Source: Halicephalobus mephisto | Lineage: Eukaryota > Nematoda > Chromadorea > Rhabditida > Panagrolaimidae | Reading direction: 5' to 3' | Assembly (NCBI GenBank): GCA_009193035.1 | Contig: SWDT01000260.1 | Location: 25,165-89,164, forward strand | DNA length: 64,000 nucleotides | In this document: positions 1-12,237 of the stretch, piece after piece | Numbering within the stretch: the first letter of the stretch is position 1 | How the letters are laid out: each line of letters begins with the position of its first letter | Translations under genes and position numbers: made by a program | The notes under the pieces: model-generated | What the model was told of the DNA's origin: nothing | Database searches by the model: none | The model's input: only the letters and a program-made list of their open reading frames with translations

Positions 1-2414
1 ATGAATGGAAGACCGGAGATGATACTCGTCGTGGGCAGATGATGGGACTTGTCCAAGCTATTGTTAAATACGATCTAGCCCACAATGCTGAAGTTGAAGC
101 GTGTGATTTGCTCTTGGAAATCGAACGCTTGGATATTCTACTCGAATTGATCGACAAGGAAGGTCATGAGAGAGTCTGTCTCTATCTCCTGCGAAGCTCT
201 CCATTGGCTCCTGATCCAGACAATCAGAATATGATTCGATGTGCAATGAATATCTATTCCAAGTTCAACCATGAATTCGAAGCCCTATGTTGTGCTGTTA
301 TGTTGAATGAGCCCGATTTGATCAAGAAGCAATTCACATCTGAAGATTCGTAAGTCGCATACTCGATGAATAAGTTTATGTTTAATTTGATTTTAGCTTG
401 ACTTGGAAACAGATGGCAATTCTTCTTGGTCGCCATCAAATGTTTGTTGAGGACCAAAACTTGCCGGAGAACATTGCTGAGTTGAATAACAACACTCACT
501 TATCTCGTTATTTCCATGCTCTCGCTCGTGAGCTTGAAATCATGGAACCTAAAACTCCTGAGGGTATTTACAAGACTCATCTGGAGCAAAGCCGTCCTTT
601 CTCCAATGTGGCCTCTGATAGTTCCCGGATGAATATTGCTGCTTCTTTCGTCAACGGATTCGTCAACTGTGGATTTGGAGTTGATAAGATCCTTCAGGAG
701 AGTGATGCTGCTAACAGATTCTTCTACAAAAACCGAGATTTCGGAATCATGACCTCCGTCGCTAGCTTGGGTCTCATCCATCGCTGGGATGTTGAGTATG
801 GATTGACCCAATGCGATCGATTCCTCTATTCAAATGATGATTATATCCGAGCTGGAACTCTCCTTGCGATTGGAATCATCTGTGCTGGAGTTCAAGACCC
901 TTGTGATCCTGCTTCTGCTATTCTAATGGATTTCATCAATAGTGACCGCCCATGCATGCGTTTGGGGTCCATCTTTGGACTTGGTCTTGCTTATGCTAAC
1001 TCCAAGCGTGAAACTGTTGTTAAGCAAGAGGAAGGTGGTGTTATCTTTGAGCTGAAGAAGACATTGGCAAGTGCAGGTCACACTCCTGAAGTCATTGGGA
1101 TTACTGGTCTATCCTTGGGATTGATCTTGGTGGGAACTGCTGATTCTGGTGTTGCTCACGATATGTTGATGCTTTTGATGGAGAAGACTGAAGTGGAACT
1201 TCAAAATCACAATTGGGGCCTCTTTGCTCTGGGAATGGGACTCATCTTCTTGGGTGAGTTGGTGTTTTTGTATCGTTATTTATTACTAATATCTTTTAGG
1301 CACACAACAACGTAGTGAAGTTGTCGTTGAGACTTTGAGAACTCTTCCCGGTGATTTCGGTCGTATGGTTTCTACTCTTGTTGATGTCTGTGCTTATGCT
1401 GGTACTGGCAATGTTCTTAAGATTCAGAGTCTCCTCTACATCTGCTCTGAGCAAAGTGAGCAGAACGAGAAAGAAGAGACCAAGAAGAAGGATAGCAAGT
1501 CTAAGGACAAGGAGCCGAAGGATTTGTTCACTCATCAGGGTGTTGCTGTTCTCGGTATTGGGTTAATTGCTATGGGTGAAGAGATTGGAAGTCAAATGGC
1601 TCATCGAATGCTAGGTCACTTGATGCGTTACGGTACACCTATTATTCGTCGTGCTGTTCCTCTCGCTTTGTCCCTTCTGAATGTGTCCAATCCACAATTG
1701 ACTGTTCTTGAGACTCTCAGCAAGTACTCCCATGACTCCGATGCTGAAACCGCCAGGAATGCTATTCTCGCTCTTGGTCTCGTTGGTGCTGGTACCAATC
1801 ATGCCCGTCTCGTTTCCATGCTTCGTCAGTTGGCCAGTTACCACCATAAGGATCCCATCAGCTTGATGCTTGTTCGTATGGCTCAAGGATTGACCCATCT
1901 TGGCAAAGGAACAATGACTTTGAACCCCTTCCATTCTGATCGTCAGATCATGTGTCTTGCAAGTGTTGGAGCGTTATTCGTCACTACATTCTGCTTCTTG
2001 GATGCTAATTCATGTAAGTTGTACTTCGATGAACTCCTTTAATATATCGATTTCAGCTGTTCTGAAGAATCAACAATATCTGATGTATTCATTGTCCCTT
2101 GCCATTCAACCCCGAATGCTGATTACTCTGGTTGAAGATCCTGAATCTCCTGCACAGCTGAAACAGGTCAATATCCCCGTTCGTGTTGGTCAAGCTGTTG
2201 ATGTTGTTGCCCAGGCTGGTAAGCCGAAAACAATCACTGGATTCCAAACTCACACCACACCTGTTTTACTGGCATTCGGAGAACGTGCAGAGTTGGCTAC
2301 GGATGAATGTAAGTATTTTATTTGAAGGTTGCATATTAATTATACCTTTTAGATATTTCGTTGACTCCGTATCTTGAAGGTCTCGTTATTCTGAAGAAGA
2401 ATCCGAATGCTTAA
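1..2414 (+). CDS. rpn-1: 26S proteasome regulatory subunit RPN1 (PSMD2), 3' part
   Basis: Base subunit of the 19S regulatory particle. It is a toroidal scaffold that docks ubiquitin receptors and shuttle factors (RAD23, DSK2) and the deubiquitinase UBP6/USP14 beside the ATPase ring, in cytosol and nucleus. The gene enters from the left edge already open, in the frame starting at base 3. Exons seen are about 1-349, 397-1253, 1300-2013, 2057-2308 and 2353-2414, with short introns ending TTTTAG or TTTCAG. The proteasome/cyclosome (PC) repeats are visible as Gly/Ala-rich helical repeats such as [22 protein letters not shown] and [11 protein letters not shown]. They are interrupted by the typical Lys/Glu-rich acidic-basic insert near 1470-1525. 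The tail has the conserved RPN1 C-terminal motifs ([32 protein letters not shown]) and ends at TAA. Only the N-terminal third is missing, lying outside the window. The identification is close to certain. Confidence 0.96.
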
Positions 2415-3350
2415 ATAATGTCCGTTTTTATTTATTGTTGTTCTAAATATGGATGCATGTGAATTTCTAATTAAACGGTTACGGACTTGTATATTAATTT
2501 AATACAATGAGGAAAAATCCACTGATGTTTTAGGCAAAGTTTAAGGTTCTTTGTAAATTTTCATCGATATTATGGGTTTCAATCCTGTCTTGATGTCATA
2601 ATAATCTCTTCGGAAAATTTAATCACTTTTTTTTATCACAGTTCTATTTCGGTAAAGTGAGTTGAAGATTATGATAGCAATGGTTGTAACTTCAAGTTAG
2701 TTTCAATATTTACGGAAACGGAGGATAAAAAGTCAAAAGCATCAGCTGACGAACTACTATGAAGAAAGAGCGAAACTCAGATCCTAGCGCGAAACCTGAT
2801 TTCACGTGTTTTGGCTATCCGCCAGTCGTAGACAATCTACTTCTATATAGTCGTCTGTCTGATATTCTTCAGAAAGAAAAACTCGTGTTTCGAAACGCGT
2901 CTTGTAAAAGCCAGTCAATCTGTCGATTAGCTGTCCTTTCTGGTCTTTTGATATGTCGCTTTTCCGAACCCTCCCGCTCGTCTCTGCTATAGCACTCAGC
3001 AGCTGATTTTCTACCCATTGCAGCGTTCATATATTTGAATTCAGACAGCGCAATTCTCGACGATGGAAGAACAACCAACACTATGTAAACAGCATTTGTT
3101 TTTAGTTTTTGATGAGAAGTGAAAATCAAAGTTCTGGTTTCGTTTCCTTTGATCATACTTTAGTCATCACTGATGGTCACGTTACTCGATCAATATTCCT
3201 CGCACTTTGAATTTGATTGGCTAACAAGGAACACCCTTTTTGTCCCAGTAAAAAACAACCGTGAAAGTTTTTCGACTTTATCATGTTTATTATCTTTGTC
3301 ACTTTGTTGAAATTTACTCTTGTTTTAATTTCAGAATTGAACCTGGAATT
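2415..3350. other. Intergenic: RPN1 3' end and ATG2 promoter/5' UTR
   Basis: About 0.94 kb without a convincing gene. A 77-codon open frame at 2759-2992 has no recognisable protein character. The segment just before ATG2 is T-rich and ends in TTTTAATTTCAG at about 3323-3334, a strong splice acceptor 16 bases before the ATG. This could be a cis or spliced-leader trans-splice site. An E-box (TCACGTG) lies at 2802-2808. Confidence 0.6.
2802..2808. promoter_or_regulatory. E-box TCACGTG upstream of ATG2
   Basis: The sequence shows TCACGTG about 545 bases before the ATG2 start. This is the core of the CLEAR-type motif bound by TFEB/HLH-30, which controls many autophagy genes. A single copy of a 7-mer proves little, so its role here is inference. 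Confidence 0.3.
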
Positions 3351-6300
3351 ATGGCGGTTCTGGAGTATCTCAAGTCGGGAATTTCCCGTTTTCTCATCCA
3401 CCGGTACATGGGAGATTACTTGAAGACGACAATTAAGCCCGAGAACTTGGAGATTCAGTTGCTGGATGGAACAGTATGTGTAAAAGATGTAAATTTAAAT
3501 GTTCAAGTAAGGTCTTTATATGAAAGCTACTGTTGATTATTGTACTATTTCAGCATATCAATTCGTTATTGGAACCTATTGGAGTAATCAATGTCGTCGA
3601 AGGACTTATTGGAGAAGTTTCCATTAGTGTGCCATTTCAAAAGTTGCTGGAAGATTCAACAGTCATAATGATCAAGGATTTGTTTGTGACTGTGACTCCT
3701 CTTAAGAGTAATAGTACGAGTTGTACTCAGGATCTGATGTCCTCTGTGATTGGAACTTTGGTCTCGACTATGGAAACGTCTGTGACCTCCGATGATCTTC
3801 CAGAAGATGCTGGAAGTGATGTGGTCGAGCAGTTTGCGAATGTCATTGATCAAATAGTGACTAGAGTGAAGATCGTTTTCGAGAGAATTACCATCAGACT
3901 CGAGAACGAAGGAGAACTCGCTACTGCTGTTGAAATCTTCATCAAGGAGATGGAATTCATCGACGAACAATTGGAGACCTGTAGACAAGATGGACTAAAA
4001 GATGTAATTACCGCTCAGCCTTTAACTAGTTCAGTTGATTTGAACAAACTTTTGCATGTAAAGGATGTAAAAGTGTTTACCGACGTATGGACCCCGAGTA
4101 ATGTAAGTGTGTTAAAAAGTTTATCTCTGATTCACTTGCTTTATTTAGTCTATATCATCAATGTCAACGAATAGCGATAACGGGGAGATGAATTCGTCCA
4201 TGGCTAACTCGTCAATGAATTTCCAGTCTTGTTACTCCCACTTCAGTAACTCTAGTCGAGATAACCAGAAGGACTCAGGACCTTCGGATTTGAGGTCAAA
4301 ACCAATTCAGATTGCTCATTTCTTTGGTGAAAAACATACGATCAAGATCAAGGTTCACAATGCTGCTATATCCAAAAATGAAGGTGCCTACGGAAAGAAG
4401 ATTGAAATCGATATGCAGATGAGTGGTTCTCTTTTCTTCTACCTTACGCCTTCGCAGATCGTTCTTCTTCAAGATTTGATGACTAAACTTATGCCTCAGA
4501 GTACCGCACCAGAAGATCTGGGCAATGTTGTGGGGGGAAAGCGAATGCAGAAGGAGCACTTTGAACAGATCACTGCTCAGCTTCAAAATGAAGGCCATTG
4601 GATGAAGTCCGTGAACAATACATGGTCTGCTGGTACTGCTGATTACCACTTCCATGAGCTGACGAAACGATCTTCCGGAAGCAATCTAGTGCCAGTTTCT
4701 TTGGACAGCTACGATGACTTTACTGGGTATTCGTCTACAGGAACCAATTTTAGATACGACAGTGTTCTTGATTCTGATAGTATTACTGAAACGGGAACTC
4801 AACGGGGGTCAAATTCTACTCTTGTTGAGAAAGCTAATATGAGAGCTCCTGATGTATTTACGATTTCTCTACGGGTTCCAAATGTTATCGGCGTCGTTAC
4901 GCACAGTGATCCATTGAGCAAAGACAGTATTCAGAAGTCACTCACTGAAGATGACGTCGAAGGGATTTCTAAAATGATGGATTTCCTGTCCCAAGAAAGT
5001 ACCCATTTCTTCCAGTCCATCGTCAATATGCGTCTAACTTCAAATCCACTTTATCTGCAAAGGAAAGTCGTCGGGAAAGCGTGTACTGGCGATCACATAA
5101 GGTTGGTTTTATTCGATACATATGCGTACATAAGTACACTGGTTTTCTAATTCTGATTCAGGTTGCTAGCACAAACGGCGTCTTTCCGGTTCAATAGTGA
5201 GACCAATGGTGGACGAGACGGAATGAGCTTAAATGCAGTGTTTTCAAAATTCGACCTTATAGAATCCCTGACGAAAGAATCAGTTCATGGATCGAGTAAA
5301 GGGGTCACTGTTGATTTATTCAATTTTGGGGATAATTCTGAAGTTGCTTTCAACCTTGCAATGGCTACCAATCAAGATCATGATATTGACTATTCCATTG
5401 ATATTAACTGTCAGCCATGCCGAAGTGAAGTGGATCTGAGCATCATCGATCGTCTTCACAATGTCATTTCTCCTCGTCCGTTTTTCCTACCTTTGAGGAA
5501 CGGCATTAATTCTGAAAAAGTTGACTTTGATTCTTCTGATAATTCTCCAAAGTGTCGAGTTCGATTCTACTGCCCCAAATGGGAAGTCGATCTTCGGATT
5601 CCCGTTGCCGATATGACTGGATATGGAGTCCCATTCTGGCATCGAAACGTTCATCATGAATACACTAAGATTGAACTTCACGAACTTCGTCTGGATATGC
5701 CTCGATTCCGATTATCTGACATTGCTAATTTTGGAACCGTCCACATCAACTGTCACTCTATGACAGGGACATTCGTTGGAGACTGTGAGTTCCTGGAGTG
5801 TAAGGAAGAAGAGAAAAAGTTCCTACATGCCACTAATCTCACTGGAGCTAGTGATACTCATGTTTGTCTCTCCATCAACTATGACTTCAGGAATAAATCG
5901 CTCCATGTTAACACTAATCGACTGTTCGATGCTTCTCTCGGCAAAAGTATGACTCAAAGTATGCATGGGAGTTTTTTCAAGTTCTCAGATGACAAAGGCG
6001 ACAGTCCATTTGCTCATACGAATGAATTCATTGAAGGCACTAAACTTCTACTCGCTGGAAACAAGGAGGAACTCTCCAATTTTTCTGAAAATTGCCGTCA
6101 AATATGCGACGTTAATATTGAGCTTTCTCTTCCTCGTCTACATCTCTATTTCCCAAGCAAGAAGTTCTTTGAAGTTTTATATAATAGATTTGCCAATGAT
6201 TTTGCTCTTTTTGCTCCAAAAGCTCCGGTATTTAAGCGGACTGTGAATATGCAATCTGTTAATCAAATTACTGATGGGCCGATATTCCGACCGTTTGCTA

Positions 6301-9300
6301 ATGAAGAGGATGACTACATGGAGAACGGTGAATATGAAAACAATCGCGAAATCTTTGATAAGTCGACTTTGGCTCATAATTTTGGATTAACGATCAAAAT
6401 GAGTAAAGGAAATATCTTGCTCGGAACGACTGGTGGTGAAGGAGAAAATGAGTTCCGTTCTCAGATTGGATCAGAACTCGATAAATGTGAATTCTTCTTA
6501 GTTTATGGATACCATGGTGACCCCAACACCATGTACATGTATATTGCTTCAGACAAAGGATCCCTGTTACATAGAAGTATGTTGGTTTTAATTTTCGCGA
6601 TTAATGATGAAATTTTAGATCTTTTCAATGACTCTATCCGGCCTTTTGAAACGAATGTTTGTGATTTGAAGACATTTTTGAAACGATCTAACAATGACGT
6701 TTTTGCTGAACCACTTTCTACTGATGAGTTCTGTCCTCTGGTGGATGATAACAACATTGCTATCGCCATCAAGCTCTTCACTCATTACGATGAGCAATCT
6801 GAAAAGGAGTTCAAGGACGTTACTCTCGCTGTTGCTGCAAGGAACACTCAAGCCTACTTCCGACCATTTTTGGATCCAGAACACTTTTGGGTGAATCAAC
6901 TGACTAAATTCGTTAACGTTGAAGATTATGGAGTACCTGGATATGAATGGCCCCAGGTTGTAATTGATTTAAATGTTCATTTTACAAGTGTAGTCGTGGC
7001 TTATGATCATCACACTATCGTTCCTGATTCACCTTTGAGATTGAGGGCTGCGATTGGTTCTTGCGATCTGGCCAGTAACATTGTCCAAAGTATGGAGAGA
7101 TTCAAATTCCATTTCTTCTTGGAAGAAACCAAAGTCTTTGTGGGTCTGAAAAAGAAGGAAGCTGTTAGATTCCAAGGATACGGAGACCCTGCTGCAGTCC
7201 GTCAAAGATTTGTTAAGTTCTTGAGTTTGGGGATGTTGAAGTTGGAATTAAATTATTCATTAGGAAATCCTGAAAGCGATGATCCTAGTGAACGTTGTCC
7301 AAGTATAGAAGTAATTTGCAGTAACGATGTCCTGAAGGCTTGGCTGTGTGCAGACACTATTGTAGAAATCTCTAACATGTTGATGGAATTTCTTCAGTCA
7401 GAATATGCGTCTGTTGTTAATCAGAAATCTGAATCAAAAACGGAACCTGTTACGGAATTTGTAAAAGCTGCAGCTGTACTGAATTCTGATGGTCCTTCAT
7501 CTGAACGAGTTGTGGAACCTGTTACGAAACAGGAAGATCGTTCCAGAGTGATGGAGTTGATGTCTTCAGCAATGGAAGAAAGCAAAGCAAATCCTACGGT
7601 TCCTGTGAATCATCCGCGAACGAAAGAATGTTCGTTTTCTGACGACGATGCTATTGCGGAGACGTTGATGAAGGAATATAACAGCAATGAATTCAGTAAA
7701 AGTAACGGATCTACTGATGATGAGTTTATCGTCGTCGATGAAATTCCGGGAAGTGGAGTCACTCAACCCTCCGGTGCTCCACGAGTTCGTATTCTGGACG
7801 ATAATTTCGAAATAGTTTCTGAACACATGTGTGTTCCGGATGCAGATCCAGCATCAGAGATGATGAAATTACCAAAAGGACATCCCCTTCCAATTCTGAA
7901 GTACTTTATTCGAGATTTTTCCGTTCTTGTTTATCTTTATGGAGGAAATGATCTTGGTGATGCCCCGTCGGAAGTGAAGCCATACAGCCAATGGGAACAA
8001 CGAAGGGAATCTAATCAGTGTATGAGGGAAGGATCAGTTGGAGGACCCTTCCGTGACCATACTGTATGTGTTCAAGCAATGATTTCGAGGATTTCCTTTG
8101 CTACTGAAGTGTTTGATCCAAATGCTCCGATTCTGTCAAGAAACATGTTGACTGTCTATGATATTGAAATTCGAGATCATCTTCTGGTTTCTCAGATCAA
8201 TAAGCTCTTCTACCAATTCACAAGTGAGCTGCTTCCAAGACGGTCCTATGCTCCGATGATTTCAGTGAGGATGGTTGAGGATCAGAATCGCGAAGGAAAA
8301 TTAAAGATCAGTTTGCTTCCTATGAGACTTAATGTCGATCAAGATACATTAGAATTCCTTCAAGACTTTTTCACTGCTGTTGGAAATGGTCTCAAACTCC
8401 CTCCAGAAGTTACAAAGAATCCAGCCATGGATGCCCCTGTTTTCCAGGTTCCAAATGGTGTGAATCAAAGTCTGGATATTAACATCAGTGCAACAACTGG
8501 AGGTTCTGTTCGATATAATAAGGAAGATTCAAATTCCCTGGATTCTTCTCATTCGGATTTCGAAGTCAATCGAGAAGACATAACATTTCCTGAGTCTGAA
8601 GGTGAAATAAAGAATTTGGATCCTCTTAACGTACTATCTGAACAACTTTCCGAGCAGATGGATCTGAATCCTGCTGAGTTAGAAACTGTACCTCAACCTT
8701 TGGTTAGAATTGCATCAGCAAATAGCGATGGAAGCAGAAATATGATGAAGGAAACTTTCTTCAAGTTTGTTTTGTTATCGCGAGTTAATATTTTATTTTT
8801 TTTTCAGAAATTTCACATTTTCTCCTGCTTGTAAAATCAGATTGGACTATGTCGGAAAGAGAGTCAAGATGGATCACGAACAAGGAACCCTCGCTGGATT
8901 GCTTCTTGGTTTGAGTAATCTTCACTGTACTGAGCTTGTTTTGAAGGACCTGCATTATGAGAATGGACTTCTCGGCTATGGGAAATGTGTCCAATATGCT
9001 GTTGAAGAGTGGGTAAACGATATCAAGAAGACTCAATTGCCGAATGTTATTGGCTCCTTCGGACCTATCACATCTCTTGTTGAGATTGGCAGAGGTATCA
9101 CGGACTTGTTCTACATCCCTCTGAGTGAATTCAGAAAGGAGGATGGACGGGTTGTTAAAGGAATCCAACGAGGGGTCAGTAGTTTTGGAGTTTCCGCTGC
9201 TACAGCTGCAATTGATACAACGCAATGGTTTACTTCCGTTGTTCATGTAAGTTCATATATCGAACGCTAATATATTTGGGACATTTAGGCTGTTGCTGAA

Positions 9301-9704
9301 ATTGCTTTTGATATAGTTACTCCTGATTACTACACTACTCAAAGAGTTCGGAAAGAACAGGAGGCGAAACGAGTTCGAGTCCCGAATGATATCCGTGATG
9401 GATTCCATATGGCTATGGGAACTGTTTATGAGGTTAGGACCTATTTGAGTGATGTACTTCATTATTTTTATTTTAGGGGGTTGTGAATTCTGCTCAAACC
9501 CTGCAAATGGCCACTCAGGAAGATCGGGCCCATGGGCAATGGCCTCTTCGTGGAATTATCCGGAATGCGACTCCTATGGTAGTCAAACCGATAGTCATTA
9601 CTACTCAAGCAACAATGCAAGTCCTCGGTGGTTTTAAAAGCCAACTTCGTCCTGACAGTCATCGTGAAGAACTGGACAAATGGAAAGCCTCTAACAGAAC
9701 CTGA
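3351..9704 (+). CDS. atg-2: Autophagy-related protein ATG2 (bridge-like lipid transfer protein)
   Basis: ATG2 is a rod-shaped chorein-family lipid-transfer protein that moves phospholipids from the ER to the growing phagophore, working with ATG9 and WIPI/ATG18. The ATG at 3351 opens a chorein N-terminal region (HRYMGDYL..., [20 protein letters not shown]) followed by the family's [14 protein letters not shown]. The body is mostly one very long exon with few introns (near 3508-3554, 4103-4149, 5101-5162, 6578-6619, 8770-8807, 9247-9288 and 9433-9477). The conserved C-terminal block ([72 protein letters not shown]) is diagnostic of ATG2. It ends with TGA at 9704. Total length of about 2,000 residues is normal for the family. 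The acidic Ser-rich stretch around 7420-7760 is probably disordered and includes a possible WIPI/LC3-interaction region, which I cannot fix from sequence alone. Confidence 0.95.
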
Positions 9705-12237
9705 AGATGATGAGAAAGCAATTTAATCATTGCGGTGGTTATTACCATGTATATATTGTTAATTCTGGATGGTTGTTTACTCGTATTACCAATTTCGAAA
9801 CGACTAGATAGTAACGGGTTTTGATTTTGAAACTTCCCGTAACTTGCCTTAACCACGGTTCAGTCTTGTTTCCCGGCTTTGGCTGTTCTTTCAAGTTTCC
9901 AGTCATGAATAAAGAAATACCATAATTGATAAGCAAAAACAAATCTGTTTCCTTAAGGAATTTCTGCCCTATATTTTTGATTCTGTGACAATATTTGCAA
10001 ATACGATTTTAATTTGATTTCATTACTTTTGTAGTTAATGATCAAAAGCCAAGATAGCACTTGACCTCTGATTTTTCATTGAAACGAATTGTTTTTCGAA
10101 AAAAACTTGGTTTTATGTCGTTTAGAACGTAGGTGTCCGTTATCTTGCAACTGCCCAGTCAATATCGGAAAATCATCCGATTTTTAAGCTGTTTTGTTTT
10201 TTGCAAAGAGCAAAGGCTATGGAATTCTCTTTAAAAACTTGTAGATTCTGTCAAAAAGATTCAATCACCGAAGAATCAGCAGATCTGTGATTGTTGAGAA
10301 TCCATGGGTTTCGTTGACATCAGGGGTTCTTGCTTCTAAATAAAAAGTCGGTAAATAAAAACCTATTTTCAATAAACAAATGAATTAGAAAATCACCAAT
10401 AAATCACGTTTTTGCTTTATTAAGACAATTACGTGATTTTCTGCATAGTTGTTGATAAAAACACAAGAAAGATCAAGAATCATATTGATCTCTGGAGACC
10501 ATTTAGTTTCGATGACAAAACTAACGTTCTTTTGAAATCGACTAAAGCAAGTTATTTCTGAAACAAAATTTGCGGAAAGTTTTAATTGCATCAACTTCCG
10601 GCGATTTGGTCTTCAGATCATGACTTCGTGATTCGACGAAAATTGGAGTGATTGAACAGCTGATTCAACGGGCTTTGGTCTTTTTCGTCAGTTTTGCCCT
10701 TCGCGAATCTGAACGCCACAGGCAATATGAACTACGAATAAAAATAGCTGATGACTCGTTTCATCTAAATTTGAAATCAGTCGGGAAGAAAATTGGTCCC
10801 AAATCGATCTCTCTGCGTACAATTCCGGATCAGACCTGCTGAATTTTTTAATTTTTCAATTTCAAATTGAATTATATTGGACACAAGCAACTCTCGCAAC
10901 GAAAGCTCCTGGAAATCATGGGAATCCCTTCTTTTGCTAGTGCGAGTGGAAATTCGCGGGAAAACAACTGTATGCGCGCAACGGCAGATCTCCGAGTCTG
11001 GTGGTGATATATGGATTTTCCCGATGATATTGCGTGTCCCTGCTATATATTGTATTAATTCCCTTTTACATTGTTTTGCTGTTTATAATACGTGTTATTG
11101 CGGGGTGATTTGGGAATGACGACATCTTACTGATGGAAGGTAAGAGGAAATTGTGGACCGCGCCCTAAGTCAACAAATTAATTTGTTTTGGATTTGAACT
11201 TCTTAATTTCAAAGTTCGAAATCATTGATTTTTTCCCGGATTCAAGGTGTTTATTGTGAGGTTGACGTTTTCCATATGATATCATAAACACTCCAATCGT
11301 AATAAAATAATGCAGTTTTCTGATAGTTATCAGTTTAGATTGCTGAAATTTACCTCCCTACGATAGGCTAAAGTAGTTGGTGTTTTGATTTTTGTTCTTT
11401 AGGTAGGTTAATCCAAACAGAAACAGAGGTCCGTGTGTACTACTTTCGAGGATAAGAGCGTTGTTGACGAGAGACTTGATCTGATTCTCGTTCCTCTGCC
11501 ATTTACATCATTATTTGCGACAGTCTGATGCAATTGTGTCTTTTTAGAGACAATCAGGGGGTTTGAATGCCCGTAGCAACTGTTAAAGCAAACGTTTGAA
11601 AGTATTTCCGTTAAATTCCGCGATTGTTTTTGATAAATTAATTTTAGACTAGTTTGAACCCGGATATTTTTCGAGTCAAAGATTAACCCAATTGTCTACC
11701 AAGTTTAACAAAAACAAGTGGCATCTTGTCGAAAAATGGGGAGGTGGCAAGTCTGGCGTCATCACGGGAGAACAGACTGGAAAACGGCAAAGACGAACTG
11801 GCTTGTCTGCCTCGTGGATGCAGTCGCGTGCTTTACTGCCATCTCATTCTGTCCAGCTTGTTCGCTCTAAAACATAAAAGAATAAAATTCCCTAGCTATT
11901 GCGTATTTAGTCCTAAACCGCTTTGCAGAGTGCGTTGCTTTATCTACTAGCTCCCGGTTAGTGGGATTATCCTACCTGGATAGTTTTTGCTTCAGTTTAT
12001 TGATTGTTTATGTGGTCCGACAAAGTCGAGCAAGAACGACGTTTCGTCATGCCTTGGGAATATTGATGGCTGGTTTTTCCCTGTTACAGCCGTCGGAAAT
12101 AAAAAGAACCTTATTGGAGAGTCAATCAGTTGACGACTTTTGATTTTTCACCGGTTCATTTTGTCTATCATTTTCGACAGCTTTATCGTGTTGTGATTGT
12201 GTTTGTGTTGTAAATTTGTCTATCTTTTCAGCAAGTA
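9705..12237. other. Intergenic: ATG2 3' UTR and long upstream region of next gene
   Basis: About 2.5 kb with no convincing coding region. Short open frames near 10648-10842, 10877-11119 and 11692-12143 overlap each other in different frames and show no family features. A candidate 5' UTR exon of the following gene ends near 11140 (GGAAG|GTAAGAGG). The segment 12220-12237 ends in TTTTCAG six bases before the ATG, so at least one upstream non-coding exon or a trans-spliced leader is likely. Confidence 0.5.
9908..9913 (+). terminator. Poly(A) signal AATAAA after ATG2
   Basis: AATAAA 204 bases beyond the ATG2 stop codon on the same strand. It is the best polyadenylation signal for that transcript. 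Confidence 0.45.

Noticed and set aside
2759..2992. 77-codon frame upstream of ATG2
   Set aside because: Random-looking composition, overlaps an antisense frame of similar length, lies in promoter sequence.
11692..12143. Three overlapping short frames before the Ser-rich gene
   Set aside because: Different frames over the same bases and no splice sites linking them to the ATG at 12238.
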